In this document: positions 34,670-46,055 of the stretch, piece after piece
Layout: every line of letters begins with the position of its first letter
Numbering within the stretch: the first letter of the stretch is position 1
Assembly: GCF_045679555.1 (NCBI RefSeq)
Contig: NC_092091.1
Span: 76,812,461-76,876,460 of the forward strand
Origin: Salvelinus alpinus
Taxonomy: Eukaryota > Chordata > Actinopteri > Salmoniformes > Salmonidae
DNA length: 64,000 bases
Reading direction: 5' to 3'
Notes under the pieces: generated by a model
Told to the model about the DNA's origin: nothing
Seen by the model: the letters and a program-made list of their open reading frames with translations, nothing else
The model's database searches: none
Position numbers and translations under genes: made by a program

Positions 34670-35400
34670 GGGAGTCGGGCATCTGATATATTTTGTTGAA
34701 CTTTACTGAAAGGATTATGGGGATACATAGATACATTGTTGTTCACTAAACCTGTAGCTAGCTAGTGCATAAATAAAACAAGGAATGGAATACTGAGTGC
34801 CTCAGATATCAGTATAATGGAACCATGGACTGGACTATCAGTAATGTTCACTAGTAGGATACACTACAGTAGTTATCAGTATAATGAAAACATGGACTAT
34901 CAGTAATGTTCACAAGTAGGCTACACTACAGTAGTTATCAGTATAATGAAAACATGGACTAACAGTAATGTTCACTAGTAGGCTACACTACAGTAGTTAT
35001 CAGTATAATGAAAACATGGACTAACAGTAATGTTCACTCGTAGGATACACTACAGTAGTTATCAGTATAATGAAACCATGGACTAACAGTAATGTTCACT
35101 AGTAGGATACACTACAGTAGTTATCAGTATAATGAAAACATGGACTAACAGTAATGTTCACTCGTAGGATACACTACAGTAGTTATCAGTATAATGAAAC
35201 CATGGACTGGACTATCAGTAATGTTCACTAGTTGGCTACACTACAGTAGTTATCAGTATAATGACAACATGGACTGGATTCTGACACTAGTGTTCACTAG
35301 AAGGCTACACTACAGTACACACATAAAGAGTGTCTTAACAAATCAAGATATCAATCCAGGCACTGCCTCAATACTGTCATGATGGCTGCTGTATTATCCT
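34670..35400. repeat. 62-bp tandem repeat array in a paralogous gene-flank segment
   Basis: About eight units of an approximately 62-bp sequence (acactacagtagttatcag ... taatgttcactagtagg) run from 34805 to 35300. Flanking bases (34690-34800 and 35300-35400) match 60260-60640, where only one unit is present. That second site lies just upstream of exon-1 remnants of the immune-gene relative, so this is likely a duplicated upstream segment that has lost its gene. Confidence 0.8.
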
Positions 35401-35624
35401 AGTGTGATAAATCAGTTAATTTAGGATAGGCTACTTACAAAGGTGCATCATCATCATGTGATTTAGTTGATCCTTTTCTTGGTAGTAATTTTCTATGAAA
35501 ATATAGTCACCAATTGTAGTTTAATTTGTTTTAGACAGCCTACAGTACCTTCATAAAGTATACACTCCCCTTGACTTTCTCTGCATGTTGTTGTGTTACA
35601 AAGTGGGATAAAAATGATTTACTT

Positions 35625-37117
35625 GTCAACACTGATTGACAATAAATTCCACATGCTGTTGTGCAAATGGAATAGACAACAGGTGGAAATTATAGGCAAT
35701 TAGCAAGACACCCCCAATAAAGGAGTGGTTCTGCAGGTGGTGACCACAGACCACTTCTCGGTTCCTATGCTTCCTGGCTGATGTTTTGGTCACTTTTGAA
35801 TGCTGGCGGTGCTCTCACTCTAGTGGTAGCATGAGACGGAGTCTACAACCCACACAAGTGGCTCAGGTAGTGCAGCTCATCCAGGATGGCACATCAATGC
35901 GAGCTGTGGCAAGAAGGTTTGCTGTGTCTGTCAGCGTAGTGTCCAGAGCATGGAGGCGCTACCAGGAGACAGGCCAGTACATCAGGAGACGTGGAGGAGG
36001 CCGTAGGAGGGCAACAACCCAGCAGCAGGACCACTACCTCCGCCTTTGTGCAAGAAGGAGCAGAAGGAGCACTGCCAGAGCCCTGCAAAATGACCTCCAG
36101 CAGGCCACAAATGTGCATGTGTCTGCTCAAACGGTCAGAAACAGACTCCATGAGGGTGGTATGAGGGCCTGACGTCCACAGGTGGGGGTTGTGCTTACAG
36201 CCCAACACCGTGCAGGACGTTTGGCATTTGCCAGAGAACACCAAGATTGGCAAATTCGCCACTGGCGCCCTGTGCTCTTCACAGATGAAATCAGGTTCAC
36301 ACTGAGCACATGTGACAGACGTGACAGTCTGGAGACGCCGTGGAGAACGTTCTGCTGCCTGCAACATCCTCCAGCATGACCGGTTTGGCGGTGGGTCAGT
36401 CATGGTGTGGGGTGGCATTTCTTTGGGGGGCCGCACAGCCCTCCATGGGCTCGCCAGAGGTAGCCTGACTGCCATTAGGTACCGAGATGAGATCCTCAGA
36501 CCCCTTGTGAGACCATATGCTGGTGCGGTTGGCCCTGGGTTCCTCCTAATGCAATACAATGCTAGACCTCATGTGGCTGGAGTGTGTCAGCAGTTCCTGC
36601 AAGAGGAAGGCATTGATGCTATGGACTGGCCCGCCCGTTCCCCAGACCTGAATCCAATTGAGCACATCTGGGACATCATGTCTCGCTCCATCCACCAACG
36701 CCACGTTGCACCACAGACTGTCCAGGAGTTGGCGGATGCTTTAGTCCAGGTCTGGGAGGAGATCCCTCAGGAGACCATCCGCCACCTCATCAGGAGCATG
36801 CCCAGGCGTTGTAGGGAGGTCATACAGGCACGTGGAGGCCACACACATTACTGAGCCTCATTTTTACTTGTTTTAAGGACATTACATCAAAGTTGGATCA
36901 GCCTGTAGTGTGGTTTTCCACTTAAATTTTGAGTGTGACTCCAAATCCAGACCTCCATGGGTTGATAAATTTGATTTCCATTGATCATTTTTCTGTGATT
37001 TTGTTGTCAGCACATTCAACTATGTAAAGAAAAAAGTATTTAATAAGAATATTTCATTCATTCAGATCAAGGATGTGTTATTTTAGTGTTCCCTTTATTT
37101 TTTTGAGCAGTGTATGT
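35625..37117 (+). mobile_element. Inner Tc1/mariner-type transposon, left terminus lost
   Basis: The right terminus (ttagtgttccctttattttt then ttgagcagtg) is intact. The matching left terminal repeat is absent and the element begins with internal sequence near 35625. It carries one transposase gene (35831-36854). Without the left terminal repeat it could not be mobilised. Confidence 0.8.
35831..36854 (+). pseudogene. Tc1/mariner-type transposase, stop + frameshift + lost catalytic Asp
   Basis: The N-terminal paired-type helix-turn-helix region reads [19 protein letters not shown] and [14 protein letters not shown], with a GRPR-like basic stretch ([10 protein letters not shown]). A TGA at 36170-36172 interrupts it. 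The DDE domain follows: first Asp in VLFTDE, second position MQYNARPHVAG (normally Asp; here Tyr, codon 36555-36557), third block RSPDLNPIEHIWD with the Glu/Asp. A one-base frameshift lies near 36318. The start is the Met before RRSLQPTQ, which aligns with the usual family start. Confidence 0.88.
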
Positions 37118-37227
37118 TAGAAACACCTTTGGCAGCGATTACAGCTGTGAGACTTTTGGGGTTATTAGTCTCTAAGAGCTTTTCACAACTGAATTGTACA
37201 ATATTTGCCCATTATTCTTCTCAAAAT

Positions 37228-37385
37228 GGAGGCTACTATGTGGAGAACTGCTCATAATAATATTGGGAATAGAATGGAAACATGGAAACCATGTGTTTGA
37301 TGTCTTTGATTCCATTCCACTGATTCCGCTCCAGTCATAACCACGAGCCCATTCCCCCTAATTAAGGTGCCATCAACCTTCTGTG
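37228..37385. mobile_element. MITE-like repeat fragment (GGAGGCTGCTGAGG family)
   Basis: It shares 'ggaaacatggaaaccatgtg', 'ttgattccattccactgatt' and 'attaaggtgccatcaacctt' with the better copy at 60826-61024. It is inserted in the outer Tc1-like remnant. Confidence 0.7.
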
Positions 37386-38380
37386 CCATTTTCAAGTCTT
37401 GCCATAGATTTTCGAGACGATTTAAGTCAAAAATGTGACTAGCCCACTCAGGAACATTCAATGTCATCTTGGTAATGTCATCTTGGTAAGCAACTCCAAT
37501 GTAAATTTGTCCTGTCCTGCTGACAGGTGAATTCGTCTCCCAGTGTCTGTTGGAAAGCAGACTGAAGCAAGTTTTCTTCTAGGATTTTGCCTGTGTTTAG
37601 CTGTATTCCATCTCTTTTTATCCCCCCCAAAAACTCCCTTGTACTTGTCGATGATAAGTATACCCATAACATGATGCAGCCACAACCGTGCTTGAAAATA
37701 TGAAGAGTGGTACTCAGTGATGTGTTTTGTTTGATTGCCCCAAACTTAACGCTTTGTATTCAGAAGAAAAAGCGTATTTCTTTGCCAAATTTTTTGCAGT
37801 ATTACTTAAGTGCCTTAGTTAGTATTGTGGAGTAACTACAATGTTGTTGATCCATCCTCAGTCCTCTCATATCACATCCATTAAACTATATAACTGTTTG
37901 CGTTGTGCATAACAGCCCTTAGCTGTGGTATATTGGCCATATACAGTATCACACCCCCTCAGGCCTTATTGCTTAAGTATACACCGCTCCACCATTTTAG
38001 GACATATTTATCTTATGGAGAACAGTGATTCATTAACCTCGCCTGGTAAATCATTAACACCTGACCCATTTACTCAACAGCAAGATGGCGTTCCATCTGT
38101 GTGAGTGGGGACAATTTAGAGTGAGGAGTGAGTTTCTCAAATTCCCATGTGCTACATAGTACAAATATAATCTGCGGCCTGATGTTAATTGTAAAACCAT
38201 TTTCATGAACTTGAATGTTGACAATTACCATGACAATGTCCTGCTACATTTAGAGGCGCCTGGAGCAAATGTAGGTTATTACACAGTTTATACCATGTAA
38301 TCTAGATCACCCTAGAGATCACAAGGTCTAAGAATGAGTCAGCACAGCATTAGTCTGTAAATATATAACAGACTCCTATT

Positions 38381-38445
38381 ACTGACAGTATGAAGAGAGT
38401 ACCTGATAGTACCTGATAATACCTGATAGTACCTGACAATATAAT
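38381..38445. repeat. Short tandem repeat of acctgatagt units
   Basis: About five imperfect decamer copies (acctgatagt/acctgataat/acctgacaat) in a row. Confidence 0.8.
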
Positions 38446-38695
38446 CATAAAGCCACCTGAAAGCAAGTACACTTTCAAGTTTACCTTGTCGTCTATGATT
38501 CTGATTAGTTAAAGCAATGATATGTCATAGTATTTAAGAATATATTAACAAATAATATATTTCTAAATATAAGGCCCTGTCAACAACAGTTTGACATGAT
38601 TGTCACAACAGAATCAAGTCATACGTTGTCATAGTTTTGATTGGATGAAATACATTTGGTAAAAATTAAATGATGATCAACAATATAAAAATATA

Positions 38696-38919
38696 GGGGT
38701 CCCGTGTGGTGCAGTGGTCTAATGCACTGCATCTCAGTGCTAGAGGCATCACTACAGACCCTGGTACGATTCCAGGCTGTATCACAACCAGCTGTGATTG
38801 GGAGTCCCATAGGTCGGCGCACAATTGGCCCAGCGTCATTAGGGTTGGCCCGGGGTAGGCCATCATTGTAAGTAAGAATTGGTTCTTAACTGACTTGCCT
38901 AGTTAAATAAATGTGAAAT
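38696..38919 (+). mobile_element. tRNA-derived SINE (HpaI/SmaI-like) with 13-bp target duplication
   Basis: Head: 'gtggtgcagtggtctaatgc' (box A-like) and 'ggtacgattccagg' (box B). Body: 'tgattgggagtcccatagg' and 'cacaattggcccagcgtc'. Tail: 'ttgcctagttaaataaatg'. ATATAAAAATATA occurs at 38683-38695 and 38920-38932. It is complete. Confidence 0.92.
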
Positions 38920-39521
38920 ATATAAAAATATATAAAATAATTACTAGAACATATTAATGTTCCTTGAATATTTTCAAGTTGATTTGTACAGTAGTTTTTA
39001 AAAGTTTTTATCTTTCAACAATCTTTGCCATTTTTTCTGGCACCGTTTTGACGGTAGACTGAGGGTCACTTTCAATGACACGTTAACTATTTGATCAACA
39101 ACAGTAAAACATTTCCTAATCACAAAACACGTAGTAGAAACATATTAGAAACAATAAATAAGATGAAATACCTATCATGAAGTTTTAGTGGTACATGTAA
39201 CAACCACTTTAATCAACTACATATAGTTCATGTTAATGTCAAATGATTGATCACATACATACCTGTGAGACGCCCACCCGGTGCCCCTTCCTCTTAAGCG
39301 ACTAGTTGAGCTTTCCTTGCCAGTTCTCTCTTAACATTGACTGTAAGCAGATATCTAGAAACTGTAGATTATGAAATGTGTTCCTTCAAAACAGGTTTGG
39401 TTTGTGACACTTCGTACCACCATAAATGTTATCTGTTAATGGTTAACTAATTCTCCTCATTCACCCATCTCTACTAATCCCATTCAGCCCCCAGTCAAGT
39501 GAATATTCCTCTAGGTGGCAG

Positions 39522-39645
39522 CAGAGTGGACTTTGTGGAGCTGATGGGTCCTAAGATGTTGGCACAGACAGCAGACATGATAGGAGTGAAGGAGCTCAGA
39601 GATGCTTTCAACGAGAAAAGGGGACGGTTTGGTGAACTTTGAAGG
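39522..39645 (+). pseudogene. Exon-like segment of unknown family, copy 1
   Basis: After an acceptor-like ggtggcagcag the plus strand reads [20 protein letters not shown] and VKELRDAF, then reaches TGA just before a donor-like GAAG|GTGAGA. A second copy at 45171-45268 (DFVELIGPVMSEMSDMIEVK) shares much of the peptide, including FVEL.GP, DMI.VKELRD. Conservation of the frame in two diverged copies suggests former coding. The family was not recognised. Confidence 0.4.
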
Positions 39646-39770
39646 TGAGAGAGGGGGAGGATGGGGAAGAGGCAGAGGGAGTGTGAGATGAAGGGGGAGA
39701 GGGTGAGGGAGAGAGAGGGAGAGGGAGAGAGGGGATGAGGGGAGAACTAAAGGAAAGGGAAAGGGGGATA
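39646..39770. repeat. GA-rich purine tract
   Basis: This is a continuous gagagggaggatgggg-type purine stretch on the plus strand. Long frames through it on the minus strand (Pro/Ser/Leu) are low-complexity artefacts. Confidence 0.9.
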
Positions 39771-41124
39771 TTGAAATGTGTCTTCCGCATTTAACCAAAC
39801 TCCTCTGAATCAGACCAGAGAGGAGAATATGAGAAGGACAGTGAGATATGGTGAAGGTTGCTCACTACTACTACCAATACTATTTTCATCCCGTTTCACC
39901 ATACTCATACTCATGGTTTGTGTTCTTTCTACACAGTTTGTCAGGATGATGTCTCACTGACTCTCCTGGCCAGAAGACCATGACGACGTGACTATAAGAG
40001 ACTAGTAAACAACAAAACCTCCTCTGTTAGATGTTATGGACCAGTCCTCAGTATATTGTTGTACATGTAATTCACTTCCAAGGTTGCTTAGCAGTTCAGA
40101 CGTCTTTTTCTGTTCCGTATTGTTTGTGTCCTGTATATATATTTACACCTCTCTTCACTTATCTTTTATTTATTTTATTATCCAAGAACTCAACTACATA
40201 AGCTTTCCTGCAAAAGCTTTCCTGCAACCCGCTTCACCAATTACTAAAAAGTAATATTTACCTCAAACTGAAAATCCATCGTGGAAGCCAGCCAGGGGCT
40301 AATTCAGAAGCTAGCCTGAAAGCTAACCAGTAGCTACTCCGATAGCTAGCCAGAAGCTAATCTGTAGCTGCCCCGAAATTAGCCGGTTTGCTGGCTAGCG
40401 TTGGTTTTCAGCTGCCCTCGTGTTGTGGTCATCAGCTATTCCTCTAGCTCGATAATCTACCGGCACTTTTGTGCAACGCGACTCGGACCGGAGCATTCCG
40501 GGACTTTTCTTCTCTCTCATATTCCCCGGATTCCAGCCGCAGGCTCTGGTCACTTGCACCTCGACTTCGCAGCTAGCTAGCTGCAAACCGTGTGACGATT
40601 GGCTTACGTCGACCCCGGAGCAAACTCAAATCATCCTGGAGCTAGCCAGCTGAGGAGTTCCATCACCATCCGGACCCGTTTCTTTTGTTGCTGCTGCAGA
40701 TACGGAACCCCACCGGGCCTTCACGTCTGACTGCCGACGTTATCTGCCCGAGGGATTTATCCAACTGGCACCTCCATCCCGACGTTACCTGAACGCTCAC
40801 CTGAGGCCCGCTAATCGTTAGCTGTCTTATCGGCTGCTACCTGAATAAGCATACCGGACAACTATTATTTATTTTTATTTTTATTTATTTTTTTTCTCCT
40901 TGGGTCACTATATCTATTCTGCCAATTTGGATTGATCCCCTCTTCCACACGGAACCCCACTACACGGAACCCCACTAACTTACCGACGGAAACGCACGAG
41001 GTATCTACAAACAGACCTCCATCCTATGCTGCTACCGACAGCCACATACCCGGCCAGCTGTCTGGATCGCCACGACCCCAACCAACCTCTACTCACTGGA
41101 CCCTTATTGATCACCCGATTAAGC

Positions 41125-42614
41125 ATGCCTCTCCTTAATGTAAATATGCCTTGTCCATTGCTGTTCTGGTTAATGTTTATTGGCTTATTTCACTGTAGAG
41201 ATTCTAGCCCTGTTCACTATACCATATCCAACCTCTCAGTTCCACCACCCACATATGCGATGACATCACCTGGTTTCAATGATGTTTCTAGAGACAATAT
41301 CTCTCTCATCATCACTCAATACCTAGGTCTACCTCCACTGTATTCACATCCTACCATACCTTTGTCTGTACATTATTCCTTTAAACTATTTTATCGCCCC
41401 CAGAAGGGGGTAGCCGTACCCTTATCCTACTCCTCCTCTGTTCCTCTGGTGATGTAGAGGTGAATCCAGGCCCTGCAGTACCTGGCTCCACTCCTATTCC
41501 CCAGGCGCTCTCTTTTGATGACTTCTGTAACCGTAATAGCCTTGGCTTCATGCATGTTAACATTAGAAGCCTCCTCCCTAAGTTTGTTCTGTTCACTGCT
41601 TTAGCACACTCTGCCAACCCGGATGTTTTAGCCGTGTCTGAATCCTGGCTTAGAAAGACCACCAAAAACTCAGATATTTTCATCCCCAATTACAAGATTT
41701 TCAGACAAGATAGAACGGCCAAAGGGGGCGGTGTTGCAATCTACTGCAAAGACTGCCTGCAGAGTTCTGTCTTACTATCCAGGTCTGTTCCCAAACAATT
41801 TGAACTTCTACTTTTAAAAATTCACCTCTCTAAAAACAAGTCTCTCACCGTTGCCGCCTGCTATAGACCACCCTCTGCCCCCAGCTGTGCTCTGGACACT
41901 ATATGTGAACTGATTGCCCCCCATCTATCTTCAGAGTTCGTGCTGCTAGGCGACCTAAATTTGAACATGCTCAAAACCCCAGCCACCCTACAATCTAAGC
42001 TTGATGCCCTCAATCTCACACAAATTATCAATGAACCTACCAGGTACCACCCCAATTCCGTAAACTCGGGTACCCTCATAGATATCATCCTAACAAACTT
42101 GCCCTCCAAATACACCTCTGCTGTTTTCAACCAAGATCTCAGCGATCACTGCCTCATTGCCTGTATCCGTAATGGGTCAGCGGTCAAACGACCTCCACTC
42201 ATCACTGTCAAACGCTCCCTGAAACACTTCAGCGAGCAGGCCTTTCTAATCGACCTGGCCGGGGTATCCTGGAAGGATATCGATCTCATCCCGTCAGTAG
42301 AGGATGCCTGGTCATTTTTTAAAAATGCCTTCCTCACCATCTTGAATAAGCATGCCCCATTCAAGAAATTTAGAACCAGGAACAGATATAGCCCTTGGTT
42401 CTCTCCTGACCTGACTGCCCTTAACCAACAGAAAAACATCCTATGGCGTTCTGCATTAGCATCGAACAGCCCCCGTGATATGCAACTTTTCAGGGAAGCC
42501 AGAAACCAATATACACAGGCAGTTAGAACAGCCAAGGCTAGCTTTTTCAAGCAGAAATTTGCTTCCTGCAACACAAATTCAAAAAAGTTCTGGGACACGG
42601 TCCATGGAGAATAA
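41125..42614 (+). pseudogene. LINE copy C: N-terminal leader, 2A-like motif and APE endonuclease
   Basis: The first frame (41125-41457) encodes a leader with a hydrophobic segment after the start (MPLLNVNMPCPLLFWLMFIG). The deletion near 41400 shifts frame. The downstream frame includes LLLCSSGDVEVNPGP (GDVEVNPGP at 41448-41474) and the endonuclease to 42614: HVNIRSLLPK, AVSESWLRK, TAKGGGVAIY, LLGDLNLN, SDHCLIACI. It ends prematurely at DTVHGE because of the 2-base loss. Confidence 0.85.
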
Positions 42615-44362
42615 GAACACCTCCTCCCAGCTTCCAACCGCTCTGAAGATAGGAAACACTGTCACCACCGACAAATCCACTATAATTGAGAATTTCAATA
42701 AGCATTTTTCCACGGCTGGCCATGCTTTCCATCTGGCTGCCCCTACCCCGGACAACAGCACTGCCCTCCCCTCTGCTACTCGCCCAAGCCTTCCCCATTT
42801 CTCTTTCTCCCAAATACAGTCAGCTGATGTCCTAAATGAGCTGCAAAATCTGGACCCTTACAAATCAGCCGGGCTAGATAATCTGGACCCTTTCTTTCTA
42901 AAACTATCTGCTGAAATTGTTGCCACCCCTATTACTAGCCTCTTCAACCTCTCTTTCGTGTCGTCCGAGATCCCCAAAGATTGGAAAGCAGCTGCGGTTA
43001 TCCCCCTCTTCAAAGGGGGGGGACACCCTTGACCCTAACTGCTACAGACCTATATCTATCCTACCCTGCCTTTCTAAGGTCTTCGAAAGCCAAGTCAACA
43101 AACAGATTACCGACCATTTCGAATCCCACCACACCTTCTCCGCTATGCAATCTGGTTTCAGAGCTGGTCATGGGTGCACCTCAGCCACGCTCAAGGTCAT
43201 AAACGACATCGTAACCGCCATCGATAGGAAACAATACTGTGCAGCCGTATTCATTGACCTGGCCAAGGCTTTTGACTCTGTCAATCACCACATCCTCATT
43301 GGCAGACTCGACAGCCTTGGTTTCTCTAATGATTGCCTCGCCTGGTTCACCAACTACTTCTCTGATCGAGTTCAGCGTGTCAAATCGGAGGGTCTGTTGT
43401 CCGGGCCTCTGGCAGTCTCTATGGGGGTGCCACAGGGTTCAATTCTTGGACCGACTCTCTTCTCTGTATACATCAATGATGTCGCTCTTGCTGCTGGTGA
43501 TTCTCTGATCCACCTCTACGCAGACGACACTATTCTGTATACTTCTGGCCCTTCTTTTGACACTGTGTTAACAACTCTCCAGGCGAGCTTCAATGCCATA
43601 CAACTCTCCTTCCGTGGCCTCCAACTGCTCTTAAATACAAGTAAAACCAAATGCATGCTCTTCAACCGATCGCTGCCTGCCCCTGCCCGCCTGTCCAACA
43701 TCACTACTTTGGACGGTTCTGACTTAGAATATGTGGACAACTACAAATACCTAGGTGTCTGGTTAGACTGTAAACTCTCCTTCCAGACTCACATCAAACA
43801 TCTCCAATCCAAAGTCAAATCTAGAATTGGCTTCCTATTCCGCAACAAAGCATCCTTTACTCATGCTGCCAAACATACCCTTGTAAAACTGACCATCCTA
43901 CCAATCCTCGACTTCGGTGATGTCATTTACAAAATAGCCTCCAAAACCCTACTCAATAAATTGGATGCAGTCTATCACAGTGCCATCCGTTTTGTCACCA
44001 AAGCCCCATATACTACCCACCACTGCGACCTGTACACTCTCGTTGGCTGGCCCTCGCTTCATACTCGTCGCCAAACCCACTGGTTCCAGGTCATATACAA
44101 GACCCTGCTAGGTAAAGTCCCCCCTTATCTCTGCTCGCTGGTCACCATAGCAGCACCTATCTGTAGCACGCGCTCCAGCAGGTATATCTCTCTAGTCACC
44201 CCCAAAACCAATTCTTCCTTTGGACGCCTCTCCTTCCAGTTCTCTGCTGCCAATGACTGGAACGAACTACAAAAATCTCTGAAATTGGAAACACCTATCT
44301 CCCTCACTAGCTTTAAGCACCAGCTGTCAGAGCAGCTCATAGATTACTGCACCTGTACATAA
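42475..44362 (+). pseudogene. LINE copy C: linker and reverse transcriptase
   Basis: The linker frame (42600-43032) contains DPYKSAGLDNLDPFF (RT block 0) and IPKDWKAAAVIPLFKGGG, then shifts at the G-run. The RT frame (to 44362) has motif A FIDLAKAFDSVNH, motif B GVPQGSILGPTLF, motif C LYADDTILYTSG (catalytic Asp pair intact) and YLGVWLDCKLSFQTHI. It ends LSEQLIDYCTCT. Separately intact domains, broken as one protein. Confidence 0.85.
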
Positions 44363-44815
44363 CCCATCTACAATTTAGCCCAAACAACTACCTCTTTACC
44401 TACTGTATTTATTTATTAATTTATTTTGCTCCTTTGCACCCCATTATTTTCTGTCTCTACTTTGCACTTTCTTCCGCTGCAAACCAACCATTCCAGTGTT
44501 TTTTTTAGTTTTATTTTACTTGCTGTGTTGTATTCACTTCACCTCCATGGCCTTTTATATTTTTATTTATTTATACATATATTTGTTTGCCTTCACCTCC
44601 CTTATCTCACCTCACTTGCTCACATTGTATATAGACTTATTTTATTTTTTTTCACTGTATTATTGACTATATGTTTGTTTTACTCCATGTGTAACTATGT
44701 GTTGTTGTATGTGTCGAACTGCTTTGCTTTATCTTGGCCAGGTCGCAATTGTAAATGAGAACGTGTTCTCAATTTGCCTACCTGGTTAAATAAAGGTTAA
44801 ATAAAATAAATAAAA

Positions 44816-45167
44816 AATATTATTGATGTAGAAATATTTCATGTTGTTTTTAGGGTATTTGTTGGTACTTATATGTATGGCTATAGCAACAATTCCTCCT
44901 AATACTGTATGTCTTTGTTGTAGAACTGTAACATTCTAATAATAATAATTGTTTTTGTAAAGTGCTTTTCATGCACTATGTTCAAAGTGCTACATTATGT
45001 TATCAGTTAAAGTAATGCTTTTGTATAGTTTCAGACAGTAGTTTAGAAAGTAGTGCTCAAGAGCCAAAACAGGTCCCTGAAAGTTGTGCACAATTGAGTA
45101 TTATAGCATCCATTTTGTATGATATGTTAGGTCCTGCAGAATATTTTTACAATACCAGTCAAAAGTT
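44816..45167. other. No gene recognised
   Basis: AT-rich sequence between the LINE tail and the exon-like segment. Nothing with terminal repeats or a credible exon. Confidence 0.5.
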
Positions 45168-45170
45168 TGG

Positions 45171-45268
45171 ATGGCAGAGGACTTTGTGGAGCTGATAGGT
45201 CCTGTAATGTCAGAGATGTCAGACATGATAGAAGTGAAGGAGCTCAGGGATGATTTCTTTCAAAGAGG
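45171..45268 (+). pseudogene. Exon-like segment of unknown family, copy 2
   Basis: It reads EDFVELIGPVMSEMSDMIEV and KELRDDFFQR, with a donor-like AAAGAG|GTACAG at the end. It is a paralogue of 39522-39645, on the opposite strand to the neighbouring GIMAP remnant. Confidence 0.4.
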
Positions 45269-45693
45269 TACAGAAACCCAATATTCATTATATTATGTGT
45301 CTATGATATGAAGAGAGTGGTCACAGAGATTAAAATACAGAACATATTTTCTCTCAACCTGCTCTTTCTACACCTTTCTCCCCCTCTCCTCATCTCTCTT
45401 TCATCTCTCCCTTCATCTGTCCCTTTACTTCACTCTATTTGTTCAAACTTATTTTAATTGATATAGCAACAATCACCAGCATTTTAACTAAATATATTAA
45501 ATAATTGCTTTTCTTATAAACTATTATTAAAAAAATACTATAAATGATAAATCGTGTACATCTTTGTTTGATGTTTAGCAGATGAATTAAGATATATGTT
45601 ACATGCATTTTTGTAAAAGAATGCTGAGATCTTTTTATGAAATCAACCAACCATCCAGTCTGAACAATGACTGACGGTAATGTTACCGACTCA

Positions 45694-45985
45694 CAGCATC
45701 CCCTTGTTTTACTACTTCCCCCTCTCAGCCTCTTGAAACATCTCATTGGTGTAGTGGCTTCTTCTACAGCACTGGAACAGGCAAGGCAGAGACACTAAGC
45801 ATTGACTGATATATTAATGTAGACTAGATATCAAATGATGAAGTCAGCATCCCTCTTGTTTTACTACTTCCCACTCTGTCGCTTGAAACATCTCTTCGGT
45901 GTAGTGGCTTGGAACAGGCAAGGCAGAGACACTAAGTAAAGTCAGAACATTGACTGATATATGAATATATCAAATAATAAAGTCA
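45694..45985. repeat. Tandem duplication (about 150 bp) derived from the 3' part of the GIMAP-like gene
   Basis: Two copies of 'ttgttttactacttccc ... ctcttgaaacatctc ... gtgtagtggctt ... aggcaaggcagagacactaag' lie at about 45700-45795 and 45853-45935. The 'gaaacatctcattggtgtag' core also matches 46330-46350 inside the GIMAP-like remnant, so it seems copied from there. Confidence 0.6.
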
Positions 45986-46055
45986 AACAATTTGTACAAT
46001 GTACAGCGCTGTTAACTATGGACTCTTTCATTGAGTCCTGCATCTATCTACTACT

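Larger units (their letters stand above)
35540..37880. mobile_element. Decayed outer Tc1-like transposon, split by a younger Tc1-like element
   Basis: The left end carries 'acagtaccttcataaagtat' followed by 'cacattttgttgtgtta'-like sequence. After the inner element ends at 37117 the right part resumes with the minus-strand-type remnants 'agcgattacagctgtgagac', 'tctcccagtgtctgttggaa' and 'catgatgcagccac'. Those are typical of the transposase gene of a second salmonid Tc1-like family. No intact frame is present. A MITE-like repeat interrupts it at 37228-37385. Confidence 0.6.
40190..44815 (+). mobile_element. L2/CR1-type LINE, copy C, nearly full length but frameshifted
   Basis: Plus-strand copy of the family of copy D (49837-54960). 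The 5' region (40260-40660) is rich in gctagc-type words, then 5' leader to 41124. The coding region runs 41125-44362 with three breaks: a deletion/frameshift at about 41400, a 2-base loss near 42600, and an expanded G-run at 43015-43022. The 3' tail ends ggttaaataaaggttaaata plus taaa repeats at 44815. The 5' boundary is approximate. Confidence 0.88.

Noticed and set aside
35894..36559. 221-codon minus-strand frame opposite the Tc1-like transposase
   Set aside because: Antisense shadow; the plus-strand frame has clear transposase motifs.
39511..39798. Ser/Pro/Leu-rich minus-strand frames
   Set aside because: Arise from the purine-rich tract at 39646-39770.
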